Positions 8,910 through 18,011 of a stretch of 64,000 bases of DNA are shown in pieces. This stretch comes from Rhizobium favelukesii (GTDB lineage Bacteria > Pseudomonadota > Alphaproteobacteria > Rhizobiales > Rhizobiaceae). The notes beneath the pieces are model-generated. The model had not been told where the DNA came from. It worked only from the letters and a program-made list of their open reading frames with translations, and made no database searches. The position numbers and the translations under genes were made by a program. Within the stretch, counting starts at the first letter, position 1. Every line of letters begins with the position of its first letter. The stretch covers positions 1,057,001 to 1,121,000 of the forward strand of contig NZ_HG916852.1 of NCBI RefSeq assembly GCF_000577275.2, given 5' to 3'.

Positions 8910-9830
8910 TTGAAAATCGGTATCGTATTGAATCCGGCGTCGGGCCGTCGCGGGAAGAGGTTGTTCTGGTCGGCGCTGCGGCGCGCCATCGAGGCGAGAT
9001 TCACCGATCTTAGCCTGCGTGAAACCAAGGGTTTCGGCGATGCCGAACGCTTCGGGCGCGAGCTGGCGGATGACGGGGCCGATCTGGTGATCGCCGTCGG
9101 TGGCGACGGGACGATCGGCGAGGTCGCCGGCGGCATTCTGAAGTCGCATCGGCCGGCCACGGCTTTCTCTTTCATCGCCACTGGCACCGGATGTGATTTC
9201 GCCCGCAATTTTCCGATGTCGCGCGATCCTGCCAAGATTGCCCATGAGCTGATCTCTCCTTGCGTTCGGCAGATCGATGCCGGATTGCTCACCTGCGACG
9301 ATGAGGACGGCGATACGGTCGCGCGCCACTTCGCCAACATCGCGAGCTTTGGCGTGTCCGGTCATATCGTGCGTGCCGTCAATGCGGCGCGCAGGGGCAG
9401 ACGCCTGACGGGACCGACAGTTTTTTTCTTCCACAGCCTGCTGCAGATCCTGCGCTACAAGCCTCCCAATATCCGCCTTCGGCTCGATGAAGAGAATATT
9501 TACGAGGGTCCGATCACGGCGGTCGCCGTTGCCAATGGCGCCTGGTTCGGTGGCGGCATGATGGTGGCTCCCGACGCGGATGTCGCCGATGGCCTGTTTG
9601 ACGTGGTCATCATCCGCGGTGCGGGCAGGCTGAAGGTGCTGTCGCTGATGAACAGCATCTACAGTGGCGGCCACCTCAAGAGCCCGCTTGTCAGCATCCA
9701 TCGCGCCAGGCTCGTTGAGGCTTGGCCGATTGGCAAGGCCGCGGTCCCGATCGACAGCGACGGCGAGGCGCCCGGGCAGCTCCCGGCGCGTTTCGAGATT
9801 TTGTCGGGCGCCCTCAGCTTGAAAGTGTAG
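8910..9830 (+). CDS. Diacylglycerol/sphingosine kinase-like lipid kinase
   Basis: Member of the diacylglycerol kinase catalytic-domain family (YegS/DgkB-like). Visible blocks are KIGIVLNPASGRRGKRLF at the N-terminus, AVGGDGTIGEVAGG (the nucleotide-binding GGDGT motif), ATGTGCDFARNF, and NGAWFGGGMMVAPDADVADG near the C-terminus. It probably phosphorylates a membrane lipid at the inner face. Start: TTG at 8910 has GGGGAGA about 9 bp upstream and puts the conserved KIGIVLNP right at the N-terminus; an in-frame ATG at 8880 is the alternative. It follows the lipoprotein gene by 55 bp in the same direction. Confidence 0.88.
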   Translation: MKIGIVLNPASGRRGKRLFWSALRRAIEARFTDLSLRETKGFGDAERFGRELADDGADLVIAVGGDGTIGEVAGGILKSHRPATAFSFIATGTGCDFARNFPMSRDPAKIAHELISPCVRQIDAGLLTCDDEDGDTVARHFANIASFGVSGHIVRAVNAARRGRRLTGPTVFFFHSLLQILRYKPPNIRLRLDEENIYEGPITAVAVANGAWFGGGMMVAPDADVADGLFDVVIIRGAGRLKVLSLMNSIYSGGHLKSPLVSIHRARLVEAWPIGKAAVPIDSDGEAPGQLPARFEILSGALSLKV

Positions 9831-10084
9831 TCTTTGCGGAGGAATTTGTGACCGGCCTCGAAAACCGCCGCCTGGTCAAGCTGGGCGCCGGCGCACACTC
9901 CCCGCAGGAAGATCACCCGAGGGATCGGCAGGGCCGTGGCTCAGTGAATGACCGAACACGGCTTATGCAACAGCGCAGATCTGCGGGAAAGCAAAGGTTC
10001 GGAGCCAGATCCACGATGCCCCCTGTGGAATTGCGCGTGAGCCAGCGAAAAGCCGCTCGTTGCAGCAGGCCGCGAGCGGCTATC

Positions 10085-10966
10085 TTATGCGAAGTTCAAC
10101 CCTTCTATGCGTGCCTGAACCGTCGCGCCGAGGTTGTTTTCGTGGCATTTCTCATAGAATTCCACCACGTGCTGTGCCATGTCGGCCGGGATTGCGACGA
10201 AATCCTGAAGCCGAAGGCCAGTTGATTTACCTAGCTCGGGATTCGCTAACTGTGCCTCGCTTAAATTTGCGACGCAGCCGGCCAATGCTTTGAAGTATAA
10301 CAAGTTGTCGTTCACTGTCGAAGGAGAGAGCGTCCTTCCATGGGCAGGGATGACGAATTCTGCGTCCAAGTCGCGTATTCGTTTGAGGGATGAGCAGATC
10401 AGCCGAAGATCACGCGCATTTCTGCCCCAGACCTCCGGGATGGGGTGCTCCACGGCGTCAACGGCCAAGCACACGCGGATTTCAGGAATCCATACCGCAA
10501 TATGGTCAGGCGTATGCCCCGGTGTATGAATCAATTCGAGCGTGAGATCGCCGCCATGAAGGACCGTTGAACCTGAAAAGGTAATGTCTGGACCTATGAG
10601 TTCGACGTTTCGAAATCGCGAATCCTCACGTGTCTTATCTTTCAGAGCTTGAAGAGAAGACGGATCACTCAACCGTTCACGCGCTGCAGCGTGGGCCACA
10701 ACAAGGGCTTTCCCTGCAATCGCGGCGTTACCCCAGAAGTGATCCCAGTCCATGTGGGAGTTCACGACGACCAAGGGACGTGCGCGCACTTCCTCACCAA
10801 GTAGGTCCAGCGCCATCCGGCACTGCTCAGGCGTTCCGAGAGTGTCGATCAGGACGTTCAATCTCTCGGTGCGTACGAACATGGCATCAACTTCGTCTCC
10901 TGCCCTGACAACGGTGATCCGATCGTCGAGTTCGGGAAGAGAGCACAATTCCACGGAAACGTTCAT
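10085..10966 (-). CDS. MBL-fold metallo-hydrolase
   Basis: A 293-residue protein from the ATG at 10966. The metallo-beta-lactamase signature is NSHMDWDHFWGN (H-x-D-W-D-H), with HTPGHTPDHIAVW as the second metal-ligand block, LAVDAVEHP, and a late PAHGR. This matches the glyoxalase-II/quorum-lactonase-like branch, but the substrate cannot be assigned. No signal peptide. The open frame reads on to 11194 through arginine-rich residues with no family resemblance, so the start was put at the first ATG before conserved sequence. Its ribosome-binding site is poor and the start is therefore uncertain. It stands alone, 209 bp downstream of the HAD gene. Confidence 0.83.
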   Translation of the reverse strand: MNVSVELCSLPELDDRITVVRAGDEVDAMFVRTERLNVLIDTLGTPEQCRMALDLLGEEVRARPLVVVNSHMDWDHFWGNAAIAGKALVVAHAAARERLSDPSSLQALKDKTREDSRFRNVELIGPDITFSGSTVLHGGDLTLELIHTPGHTPDHIAVWIPEIRVCLAVDAVEHPIPEVWGRNARDLRLICSSLKRIRDLDAEFVIPAHGRTLSPSTVNDNLLYFKALAGCVANLSEAQLANPELGKSTGLRLQDFVAIPADMAQHVVEFYEKCHENNLGATVQARIEGLNFA

Positions 10967-11175
10967 GCGAGACAGCCCCACTGGACGGAGATTGTTGCTT
11001 CGATATCTGAATAGGTCCGCTTCGTCGCAGAGAGCAGACGTTCCGCTGCGACGGCGCAATTTATCGCAGTTCCCGCCGAAAAGGGGGCGCAGAGCTTCGA
11101 CTTCTGGTACCGGCTGGGAACTAGCTTCGAATAGGGCTGGGCGCGAGCGCCGCCTGCGCTCGAGAGCAAGCTGAG

Positions 11176-11865
11176 TTACAAAACGCCTTCCCACTCGGCG
11201 AGTGCGGCGACGACGCCGGGCAGATCGCTCATGCGGGAAATCACCGTTTCAGCACCGGCATCGGTCAGTTTGTCGGCATGGGCGGGATAGGTGTGCGAGG
11301 CGCCGGTAAAGCCGATGACGCGCATGCCCGCAGCCCGCGCGGCGTGGATGCCATGAACGGAATCTTCGACGACAACGGCGCGATCAGGCGAAACGCCCAT
11401 CTGCTTGGCGCCGTGCAGGAAGATATCCGGCTTCGGCTTCACGCGATCGGGCCCGAGGTCCTTCGCCGAGAAGATGTGGGGCGCAAAGAGGGGCTTCAAG
11501 CCCACCTTGCCGAGCATCATGTCGAGCCGCGCGCTGCCGGAGTTCGAGCAGATGCAACGCTTCAGCTTCAGTCGCGAAATCGCGGTTTCGGCGCCTGATA
11601 TCGCCTGCACTTCTTGCTCCAGACGGAGATCGAGCAACGTCTCGGACTTATCAAGCAGGGAGGCCGGAATCGGAATGCTGGCCTCGCGCTCGACCTGGAA
11701 GAGAATGTTCTGCCAAGTCATGCCCGCGAAGCGCTCGCCCATTTCCTCGACGCTGATCGGGTAGCCCGCTTCGGTGAGAAGCTTGGATTCCACATCCGCA
11801 GCGATGATTTCCGAATCGACCAGAACGCCGTCGCAGTCGAAGATGATGAGGTCGAAGCCGTCCAT
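11176..11865 (-). CDS. HAD-superfamily phosphatase (subfamily IA, CbbY/phosphoglycolate phosphatase-like)
   Basis: A 229-residue protein with all HAD motifs: IIFDCDGVLVDSE (nucleophile Asp and acid Asp), CICSNSG (motif II Ser), K in VKPKPDIFL, and VVVEDSVHGIHAARAAGM (motif III/IV acids). The cap domain between motifs I and II is of the C1 alpha type. It likely dephosphorylates a small phosphosugar or acts as a mutase-type enzyme; the substrate cannot be read. Cytoplasmic. Followed on the same strand by the MBL hydrolase after 209 bp. Confidence 0.88.
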   Translation of the reverse strand: MDGFDLIIFDCDGVLVDSEIIAADVESKLLTEAGYPISVEEMGERFAGMTWQNILFQVEREASIPIPASLLDKSETLLDLRLEQEVQAISGAETAISRLKLKRCICSNSGSARLDMMLGKVGLKPLFAPHIFSAKDLGPDRVKPKPDIFLHGAKQMGVSPDRAVVVEDSVHGIHAARAAGMRVIGFTGASHTYPAHADKLTDAGAETVISRMSDLPGVVAALAEWEGVL

Positions 11866-11985
11866 TTACTCGCGCCTTGTTTGGGATGATGCCCCTTTAC
11901 ACGATGCCTGGGCGAAGCTCAACCGATAGCAGGGCATGGCTGGATTGCGCGCCGCGGGCGGCTTGGATCTTGCGGTCGTTCGCAG

Positions 11986-12672
11986 CTATTTGGTGGCGGG
12001 AAACAGGGCAAGAAACTGTCGTTCGCCTTCCGGGGAAAATATGACGGAGCGGCTTTCCGCGGTGCGACGGGCCCAACCCGTCTCCAGGAAATTGGAAAGC
12101 AGCGCCTTGCCGAGGCTGCCGGCCAGATGCGCCCGTCGCTCGCTCCAGTCCAGGCAAGAGCGGCAGAGCGGTCGGCGCGACGACTTCAGGGCGTGCACAT
12201 CTATGCCGATGCGCTTCAGTTCGCTTTCGCCGTTCTCCGTTAATGCAAGGCCTTCGCCGATCGCATCGATCGCGCCCCGGGCAATCAGGCTGTCCAGCAT
12301 CCGCACGCCGTAATCGCCGGCGAGGTGATCGTAGCAGATGCGGGCTTTGCGCAAGGCCGGCTCCTTCGGCCCTGGCTTGTGGCGCAGATGGCCGCGCCCT
12401 GCCGCAAAGCCCATGATGCTTTCCAGGAATTTGCCGACGCTGTCATCTGCCAAGGTGAAATAGCGATGGCGGCCCTGCTTGCGTTGCGCGAGGAGATTGC
12501 CTGCCTCGAGCTTGGCGAGGTGCGTGCTTGCCGTCTGCACAGTAATGCCGCCCACCGCTGCGAGCTCTGTCGCCGTCAACGCCTTGCCGCCCATTAGCGC
12601 GGTCAGCATGTTGGCACGGGCGGGGTCGCCGATCAGCGCACCGATCTGGGCTATGTCAGGTCCTTCATTCAT
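11986..12672 (-). CDS. ArsR-type winged-helix transcriptional regulator
   Basis: A 228-residue protein with an N-terminal ArsR winged helix (about residues 8-85: DPARANMLTALMGG, TATELAAVGGITVQTASTHL, GRHRYFTLAD) and a longer C-terminal region with CRSCLDWSERRAHLAG. The C-terminus is typical of the non-metal ArsR group seen in rhizobia; the two Cys may be a sensor but this is inference. It is divergent from the NIPSNAP/ABM gene pair with 72 bp between the starts. An inverted repeat CTTCG-N8-CGAAG lies just upstream of its start, so it probably represses both itself and the pair. Confidence 0.88.
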   Translation of the reverse strand: MNEGPDIAQIGALIGDPARANMLTALMGGKALTATELAAVGGITVQTASTHLAKLEAGNLLAQRKQGRHRYFTLADDSVGKFLESIMGFAAGRGHLRHKPGPKEPALRKARICYDHLAGDYGVRMLDSLIARGAIDAIGEGLALTENGESELKRIGIDVHALKSSRRPLCRSCLDWSERRAHLAGSLGKALLSNFLETGWARRTAESRSVIFSPEGERQFLALFPATK

Positions 12673-12673
12673 A

Positions 12674-12691
12674 CTTCGATCTTAACCGAAG
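12674..12691. promoter_or_regulatory. Candidate operator of the ArsR-type regulator
   Basis: Inverted repeat CTTCG-N8-CGAAG located 2 bp outside the start codon of the ArsR-type gene and about 55 bp from the divergent NIPSNAP start. Its position between divergent regulator and target is what suggests an autoregulatory operator. Only five base pairs per arm match, so this is tentative. Confidence 0.35.
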
Positions 12692-12744
12692 CATCGTCGT
12701 CGGGCAATGTGCGAAAACTGTTTCCAGATAACAAGGAGACGACG

Positions 12745-13074
12745 ATGATTACCTGTTTCATCCGCTATGAGATCGATCCGTTCAAGAAGGACGCCTTTGC
12801 CGAATATGCCCGCAACTGGGGCCAGGCGATCCCGCGCAATGGTGCCGATCTGATCGGTTATTTCGCACCGCATGAGGGCTCGGCGACGACCGCCTACGGC
12901 GTCTACAACATCGAGAGCCTCGCCGCTTACGAAGCCTATCGCGTTCGTCTTGCGACCGATCCGCTCGGCAAGGAAAACTACGAGTTTGCCAAACGCGAAC
13001 GTTTTCTCCTGAAGGAAGATCGCATCTTCCTCAGGAACATTTCCCTGCCTCACGCAAAGCTGGTGATGCCATGA
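12745..13074 (+). CDS. NIPSNAP family protein
   Basis: A 109-residue single-domain protein beginning MITCFIRYEIDPFKKDAF and containing RNGADLIGYFAPHEGS and YGVYNIESLAAYE, the blocks of the NIPSNAP / dimeric ferredoxin-like fold family. The start at 12745 is set by AAGGAG seven bases upstream. The stop overlaps the next ATG by 4 bp (ATGA), so the two are translationally coupled. The ArsR-type regulator is divergent. Bacterial members are often linked to small-molecule oxidation or detoxification; the exact role is not known. Confidence 0.85.
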   Translation: MITCFIRYEIDPFKKDAFAEYARNWGQAIPRNGADLIGYFAPHEGSATTAYGVYNIESLAAYEAYRVRLATDPLGKENYEFAKRERFLLKEDRIFLRNISLPHAKLVMP

Positions 13075-13424
13075 TCGCTGTAATCTTCGAAGTTCTGCCC
13101 TTCATGGGCGAACGCCACACCTATCTCGATCTCGCCGGCGAGCTTCGGGGTGAACTGGAAAAGATCGACGGCTTCATCTCGATCGAGCGCTTCGAAAGCC
13201 TTACCAACCGCGGCAAGCTGCTCTCGCTGTCCTTCTGGCGCGATGAAGAGGCAGTAAGGGCATGGCGAAACCTGGAGGCACATCGCGCCGCCCAGCACGC
13301 CGGCCGCAACGGTATCTTCGCGGACTATCGGCTGCGCATCGGCCATATCGTCCGCGACTACGGCATGAACGAGCGAGCGGAAGCTCCCGCCGATAGCCGC
13401 AAGGAGCATGACGTCGCGGCTTAG
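13071..13424 (+). CDS. Antibiotic biosynthesis monooxygenase (ABM) domain protein
   Basis: A 117-residue protein with the ferredoxin-like ABM fold: IAVIFEVLPFMGER, YLDLAGELRGELEKIDGFISIERF, and SLSFWRDEEAVRAWRN, followed by HRAAQHAGRNGIFADYRLRIGHIVRDY. ABM proteins are small cofactor-poor oxygenases or haem/quinone-handling enzymes; the substrate is unknown. Coupled by a 4-bp overlap to the NIPSNAP gene and probably controlled by the divergent ArsR-type protein. Its end abuts remnants of a HEPN gene on the opposite strand. Confidence 0.87.
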   Translation: MIAVIFEVLPFMGERHTYLDLAGELRGELEKIDGFISIERFESLTNRGKLLSLSFWRDEEAVRAWRNLEAHRAAQHAGRNGIFADYRLRIGHIVRDYGMNERAEAPADSRKEHDVAA

Positions 13425-13429
13425 ATTAG

Positions 13430-13643
13430 GCCCCGTTCGCGAAACGCACAGAATGTCGATGGCGCCGCGGAGCCGCGCAATCTCATCGACGATTACACCC
13501 CAAAATATCTTGCCGGAGAGACCGTGATATTCGTGGCGTCCGCCGTTTCCGATTGCTTTGATCTGCGGCCAAGGAACCTCTGGACGGATTGCCTTGACGT
13601 CTTCTGGCAGGGCTCGGCTTGCGTGCCGGATTTCGCGCGGCAT
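13430..13643 (-). pseudogene. HEPN (DUF86) toxin-like gene remnant, N-terminal part deleted
   Basis: Reading the minus strand from the ATG at 13643 gives MPRE followed at once by ASRALPEDVKAIRPEVPWPQ, IKAIGNGGRHEYHGL and GKIFWGVIVDEIARL. These are the second half of DUF86/HEPN proteins, including the R-x(3-4)-H type RNase motif (GRHEYH). The usual 40-50 residues that precede this block (the leading helix and the conserved ERNL-type segment) are missing, and the frame then runs on into the antisense of the ABM gene. Its ATG overlaps the stop of the upstream nucleotidyltransferase remnant (TGATG), the normal coupling of MNT-HEPN pairs. I read it as an internally deleted toxin gene. Confidence 0.6.
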
Positions 13644-13932
13644 CAAAAGACCTGCCTGGTCGATTCTTCGATCCTTGATCGAAGGCGCGGATGCAAACCG
13701 TCACGCGTTGTAATGTCCACGGAGGCGTCAAGCCTTTCCCAGAGCATCAGCTTGATGCTGATCAGGTCGAAAGCGTTGAAACGACTGCTCGGGTCGTAAT
13801 CGATGAACAATCGATATCACCTTCCCGTTCCGCCTCATCACGGGAGACCGAGCCAAACAGATAAAGCGAAGTAGCACCGAGTGCGCGGATCGCTTCGGCG
13901 TTGCTCTTCAATCGTTCGATTGTTCGCTCCTT
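13643..13932 (-). pseudogene. MNT-domain nucleotidyltransferase (antitoxin-type) with a frameshift
   Basis: On the minus strand one frame reads NAEAIRALGATSLYLFGSVS then RDEAEREGDID, the conserved G-S-x-x-R...D-I-D core of minimal nucleotidyltransferases. A one-base loss right after the D-I-D codons (near 13810) moves the rest to another frame: FIDYDPSSRFNAFDLISIKL, MLWERLDASVDI, then TRDGLHPRLRSRIEES and a stop at 13643. Joined, the two pieces give a normal MNT protein of about 90-95 residues. There is no good start: a TTG at 13911 is the best candidate, with AAGGAG further upstream. It forms a decayed MNT-HEPN module with the following HEPN remnant. A sequencing error cannot be excluded for the frameshift. 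Confidence 0.62.
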
Positions 13933-14013
13933 CCCATGAAATCTGTCTCTAGCATTCCGCTGCGCTTTTCCACGAGACGAGTTATTTTCCTGAAATCGCT
14001 CATGCCTTCAGGC

Positions 14014-14026
14014 TTTGGTAACCAAA
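14014..14026. promoter_or_regulatory. Palindrome upstream of ccrM
   Basis: TTTGGTAACCAAA is a 6+1+6 perfect inverted repeat, and a second GTAACC half follows at 14031-14036, 14 bp after the first. It lies 54-66 bp upstream of the ccrM start, where a regulator of this cell-cycle gene could bind. It does not match the CtrA consensus TTAA-N7-TTAA, so the binding protein is unknown. Confidence 0.35.
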
Positions 14027-14067
14027 CTGAGTAACCATAACAGACAGTAAAAGCGTAATGTGTATGA

Positions 14068-15210
<1,143 letters not shown>

Positions 15211-15279
15211 CACCCGCTTCGACCTGACGAGACTGCCTTCTTCCGGTGTTTTGTACCTCCAGTTACGGAAGAAGGCCTG

Positions 15280-15316
15280 GCGCCCGGGGATCAACACCCC
15301 GGGCGCTCTTCATTTT
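15280..15316 (+). terminator. Strong hairpin terminator after ccrM
   Basis: A 10-bp perfect GC stem (GCGCCCGGGG / CCCCGGGCGC) with a 7-nt loop, followed by tcttcatttt. It lies 70 bp past the ccrM stop and before the next start. Confidence 0.75.
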
Positions 15317-15387
15317 GGCTCGCGCGGCGGCGCAATTCCGTGTCATGTATCGGCGACTGATGATCCGAAGCAGGCAAGGAACCCGCC

Positions 15388-15855
15388 ATGTATTTTGCGA
15401 TCATACTGTTGCTGATGCTTGTTCTGCCGTTGGGCTCCGTTGTCGCCGAAGCGCTCTGGAGCACAGATGCAAACCTCGTCTTCCTCGTCGGAAAATGGTT
15501 CGTCTTCTGGGGCGTAGGCCTGCGTCTGCTTGTTGCCAGCCTGAAGCAGATCATCAATCCGGCCTTCACGGCCGAGACGATTTTCGGTGTGACCGATCAC
15601 AAAGCCCAGTCGCTGGTGCAGGAGATCGGCTTTGGCAACCTGTCGATCGGTATGTTCGGCGTGCTCAGCCTCTTCGAGCCGCAGTGGATTGTCCCGGCAG
15701 CGATGACCGGCAGCCTGTTCTACGGGCTTGCCGGTCTCAAGCATCTCCTTGAGCCGGCCAGAAACCGGTCGAGGAACATCGCCATGATCTCCGACCTGTG
15801 GCTCTCTTTTGTGCTCGTCTTCTATCTTTCCGCAGCGTTGTTTCAGAACACCTGA
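15388..15855 (+). CDS. Small integral membrane protein (DUF6790-like)
   Basis: A 155-residue protein with four hydrophobic segments: AIILLLMLVLPLGSVVA at the N-terminus, then WFVFWGVGLRLLVA, a glycine-rich LSIGMFGVLSLF segment, and LWLSFVLVFYLSAALF at the end. Between segments 2 and 3 lies FTAETIFGVTDHKAQSLVQE, a block I associate with DUF6790 proteins. Good RBS (ggaacccgccatg region is only moderate). Its last 13 bp overlap the convergent SnoaL-like gene. Function unknown. Confidence 0.72.
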   Translation: MYFAIILLLMLVLPLGSVVAEALWSTDANLVFLVGKWFVFWGVGLRLLVASLKQIINPAFTAETIFGVTDHKAQSLVQEIGFGNLSIGMFGVLSLFEPQWIVPAAMTGSLFYGLAGLKHLLEPARNRSRNIAMISDLWLSFVLVFYLSAALFQNT

Positions 15856-16208
15856 TAGTCCGTCACTTCGACGTGGGTGACACGACCATCTTCGTTGAAG
15901 GTGATCGTCTCTTCGCCCTCCCGCACCAACGGTTTTCCCGTTTTGCTGTGCGTCGCGCGAACCGACCACACGGCGCGGCCGGCATTCGGGCTGACCTTCT
16001 CGACCAGCGTGTCGATTGCCGTCTGGTCCGGGTAGTCGTCGAAATACTTGCAGAAGGCGACCATGATGTCGGCTCGCCCGGAAAGGCTTCCAACACCATT
16101 CGAGACATAGGTCGCATCCTGCGCGAAGCAGTTCTCGATCGTATCGAAATCCAGCGCATTGATGGCGCCGTGGAAGCGCTTGATTTCCTCAACCGGATCG
16201 AATGCCAT
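15843..16208 (-). CDS. SnoaL-like / NTF2-fold domain protein
   Basis: A 121-residue protein of the nuclear-transport-factor-2 fold: PVEEIKRFHGAINALDFDTI, FAQDATYVSNGVGSLSGRAD and TITFNEDGRVTHVEVTDY. These proteins are small ligand-binding or isomerase-type folds; no specific activity can be assigned. It is the last gene of the mutY - HAD - SnoaL unit (2 bp after the HAD stop) and overlaps the convergent membrane gene by 13 bp. Confidence 0.82.
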   Translation of the reverse strand: MAFDPVEEIKRFHGAINALDFDTIENCFAQDATYVSNGVGSLSGRADIMVAFCKYFDDYPDQTAIDTLVEKVSPNAGRAVWSVRATHSKTGKPLVREGEETITFNEDGRVTHVEVTDYQVF

Positions 16209-16210
16209 GG

Positions 16211-16819
16211 TCAGACCCTGACGCCGCGCGCTGCAAGATCGGCACGCAGCTTGTCGGCGCCGGTAAAGAGAACCGCATCCCAGCCGGCGGCTTTGGCGCC
16301 CTCGACGTTGGGGGCGGAGTCGTCGATGAAGATCGTCGCCGCCGGCTTGAGGCCGAAGCTCTTCGCATGCGTTTCGTAGATCGCGATATCGGGCTTGATC
16401 AGGCCGACGTCGCCGGAGACCGTGACGCCGCGCGGCTTGGTCAGGAACGGGAAGCGGACCTGTGCCTCGCGGAAGGTGTCGGATGCGAAGTTGGTGAGCA
16501 TCGTCACATCCTTGCCGTCGGCAATCAGGCCCTCCATGATCGCGACGCTGTCGTCGTAGGAGTGCGGGACCATCTCATGCCAGTGCTTCCGGAACGCGCG
16601 GATATGCTCCTCACGATCCGGATGAACCTCGATCAGCAGGGCTTCGGCATCGGCCCAAGTGCGGCCGCGGTCCTGCTCGACGTTCCAATCATGGGTGCAG
16701 ACATTCTCGAAGAACCACTTGCGCTCGCCATCATCAGGAATGAGGCGGCTGAATGGAATACTCGGATCGTAATGGATGAGAACTTTTCCGATGTCGAAAA
16801 CAATATGATCAATGGGCAT
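16211..16819 (-). CDS. HAD-superfamily phosphatase, YihX-like
   Basis: A 202-residue HAD-IA protein. Motif I is VFDIGKVLIHYD, where the second Asp of the common DxD is Gly, as in the YihX group of glucose-1-phosphate phosphatases. Other motifs are MLTNFAS (motif II), GLIKPDIAIYE (motif III Lys) and IFIDDSAPNVEGAKAAGW (motif IV). Cytoplasmic phosphatase acting on a small phosphorylated metabolite; the substrate is inferred only by subgroup. It starts 3 bp after mutY on the same strand. Confidence 0.86.
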   Translation of the reverse strand: MPIDHIVFDIGKVLIHYDPSIPFSRLIPDDGERKWFFENVCTHDWNVEQDRGRTWADAEALLIEVHPDREEHIRAFRKHWHEMVPHSYDDSVAIMEGLIADGKDVTMLTNFASDTFREAQVRFPFLTKPRGVTVSGDVGLIKPDIAIYETHAKSFGLKPAATIFIDDSAPNVEGAKAAGWDAVLFTGADKLRADLAARGVRV

Positions 16820-16822
16820 CGA

Positions 16823-17917
16823 TTAATCCTTGGCATGTTTGAACGCGAGCGGGATAGCCGCGGCGATTGCTTTTTTCATGACAGTCGGCAGCGCCTGCGA
16901 GTCAAGATTTGTAACCGCTTCCCACCAACCGTTATCTGTTTGAATTAGAGAAGCGATCGCGGCCCGGTAGATCGAAAGCCGGAGTTCGAAATGGGTGAAG
17001 ACGTGGATCACTGTCCCGCAAGGCTCCCAGGCTGCCGGGAAAGGCGCCGCATCGGCCGACGTCGCTCCGTCCTGTCGCGCCGTCCAATTCGTCGTCGGCA
17101 CTTCGGTCATGCCGCCGAGCAGGCCGCTCTCGATGCGCCGCCGTAGCAAAATGTCGCCATCCGCCGTCACCGCGATGAAGGCTGCGCCATGGCGAACCGG
17201 CTTTTCTTTCTTGGTCGCCTTGACCGGGAAATGCTCGGGATCGTGCAGGCGCAACGCTTCGCACGATCCCCGGAAGGGACAGAGCGAACAAGCTGGCCGC
17301 TTCGGCGTGCAGATGGTGGCACCGAGATCCATCATTGCCTGCGCAAAGTCGCCGGGCCGGTGCTGCGGCGTCAGTAGCCCAACCTTCTGCTTGATCAGTG
17401 GCTTGGCTGTGGGCAGCGGCGCGGCGATCGCGAAGAGGCGGGAGATCACACGCTCGACATTGCCGTCCATGACCGCGGCTTGCCGGTTGAAGGCGATCGC
17501 CGCCACTGCGGCAGCGGTATAGTCGCCGATGCCGGGAAGCGATTTCAGACCCTCTTCGGTGCTTGGAAAGACGCCATCATGGTCGCGTGCCACGGCCTCG
17601 GCGCATTTCTTGAGGTTGCGGGCGCGGGCGTAATATCCGAGCCCGGCCCAAGCCGCCATCACGTCTTCGCTGGCGGCATCGGCAAGATCCCGCACGGTCG
17701 GCCAGCGTGCCAGGAAGTTGGTGAAGTAGGGCTTTACCGCTGGCACCGTGGTCTGCTGCAACATCACCTCGGAGAGCCAGACATGATAAGGATCGGCCTT
17801 GATGCCGCGCGCCGCCATCGGCGGCGAAACCCGCCACGGCAGGTCGCGATGGTGCCGGTCATACCAGTCGAGAAGGGGCTTGGCGGCGCGCGCGTCCAGT
17901 GTCGTCGATGTCATCAT
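16823..17917 (-). CDS. mutY: A/G-specific adenine DNA glycosylase
   Basis: A 364-residue MutY that removes adenine mispaired with 8-oxoguanine. It shows LLDWYDRHHRDLPWR at the N-terminus, the substrate-pocket block SEVMLQQTTVPAV, the helix-hairpin-helix LPGIGDYTAAAV, the catalytic segment VMDGNVERVISRLF, four Fe-S cysteines C-x6-C-x2-C-x5-C (CTPKRPACSLCPFRGSC), and a C-terminal NUDIX-like domain (HGAAFIAVTADGDILLRRR). Head of the mutY - HAD - SnoaL operon and divergent from the DUF721 gene. Confidence 0.95.
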   Translation of the reverse strand: MMTSTTLDARAAKPLLDWYDRHHRDLPWRVSPPMAARGIKADPYHVWLSEVMLQQTTVPAVKPYFTNFLARWPTVRDLADAASEDVMAAWAGLGYYARARNLKKCAEAVARDHDGVFPSTEEGLKSLPGIGDYTAAAVAAIAFNRQAAVMDGNVERVISRLFAIAAPLPTAKPLIKQKVGLLTPQHRPGDFAQAMMDLGATICTPKRPACSLCPFRGSCEALRLHDPEHFPVKATKKEKPVRHGAAFIAVTADGDILLRRRIESGLLGGMTEVPTTNWTARQDGATSADAAPFPAAWEPCGTVIHVFTHFELRLSIYRAAIASLIQTDNGWWEAVTNLDSQALPTVMKKAIAAAIPLAFKHAKD

Positions 17918-18011
17918 TTGCCGTCGTCAGGGGAAGTGCCCTATACTTGGCGAAGCAATGCCGCGCGATCAAGGCAGTGGCGCCGGATGGCAGCGCGATG
18001 TGAAGGTTTCG

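Noticed and set aside
10967..11194. Upstream extension of the MBL hydrolase frame
   Set aside because: Arg-rich, no resemblance to the family and overlaps the end of the HAD gene.
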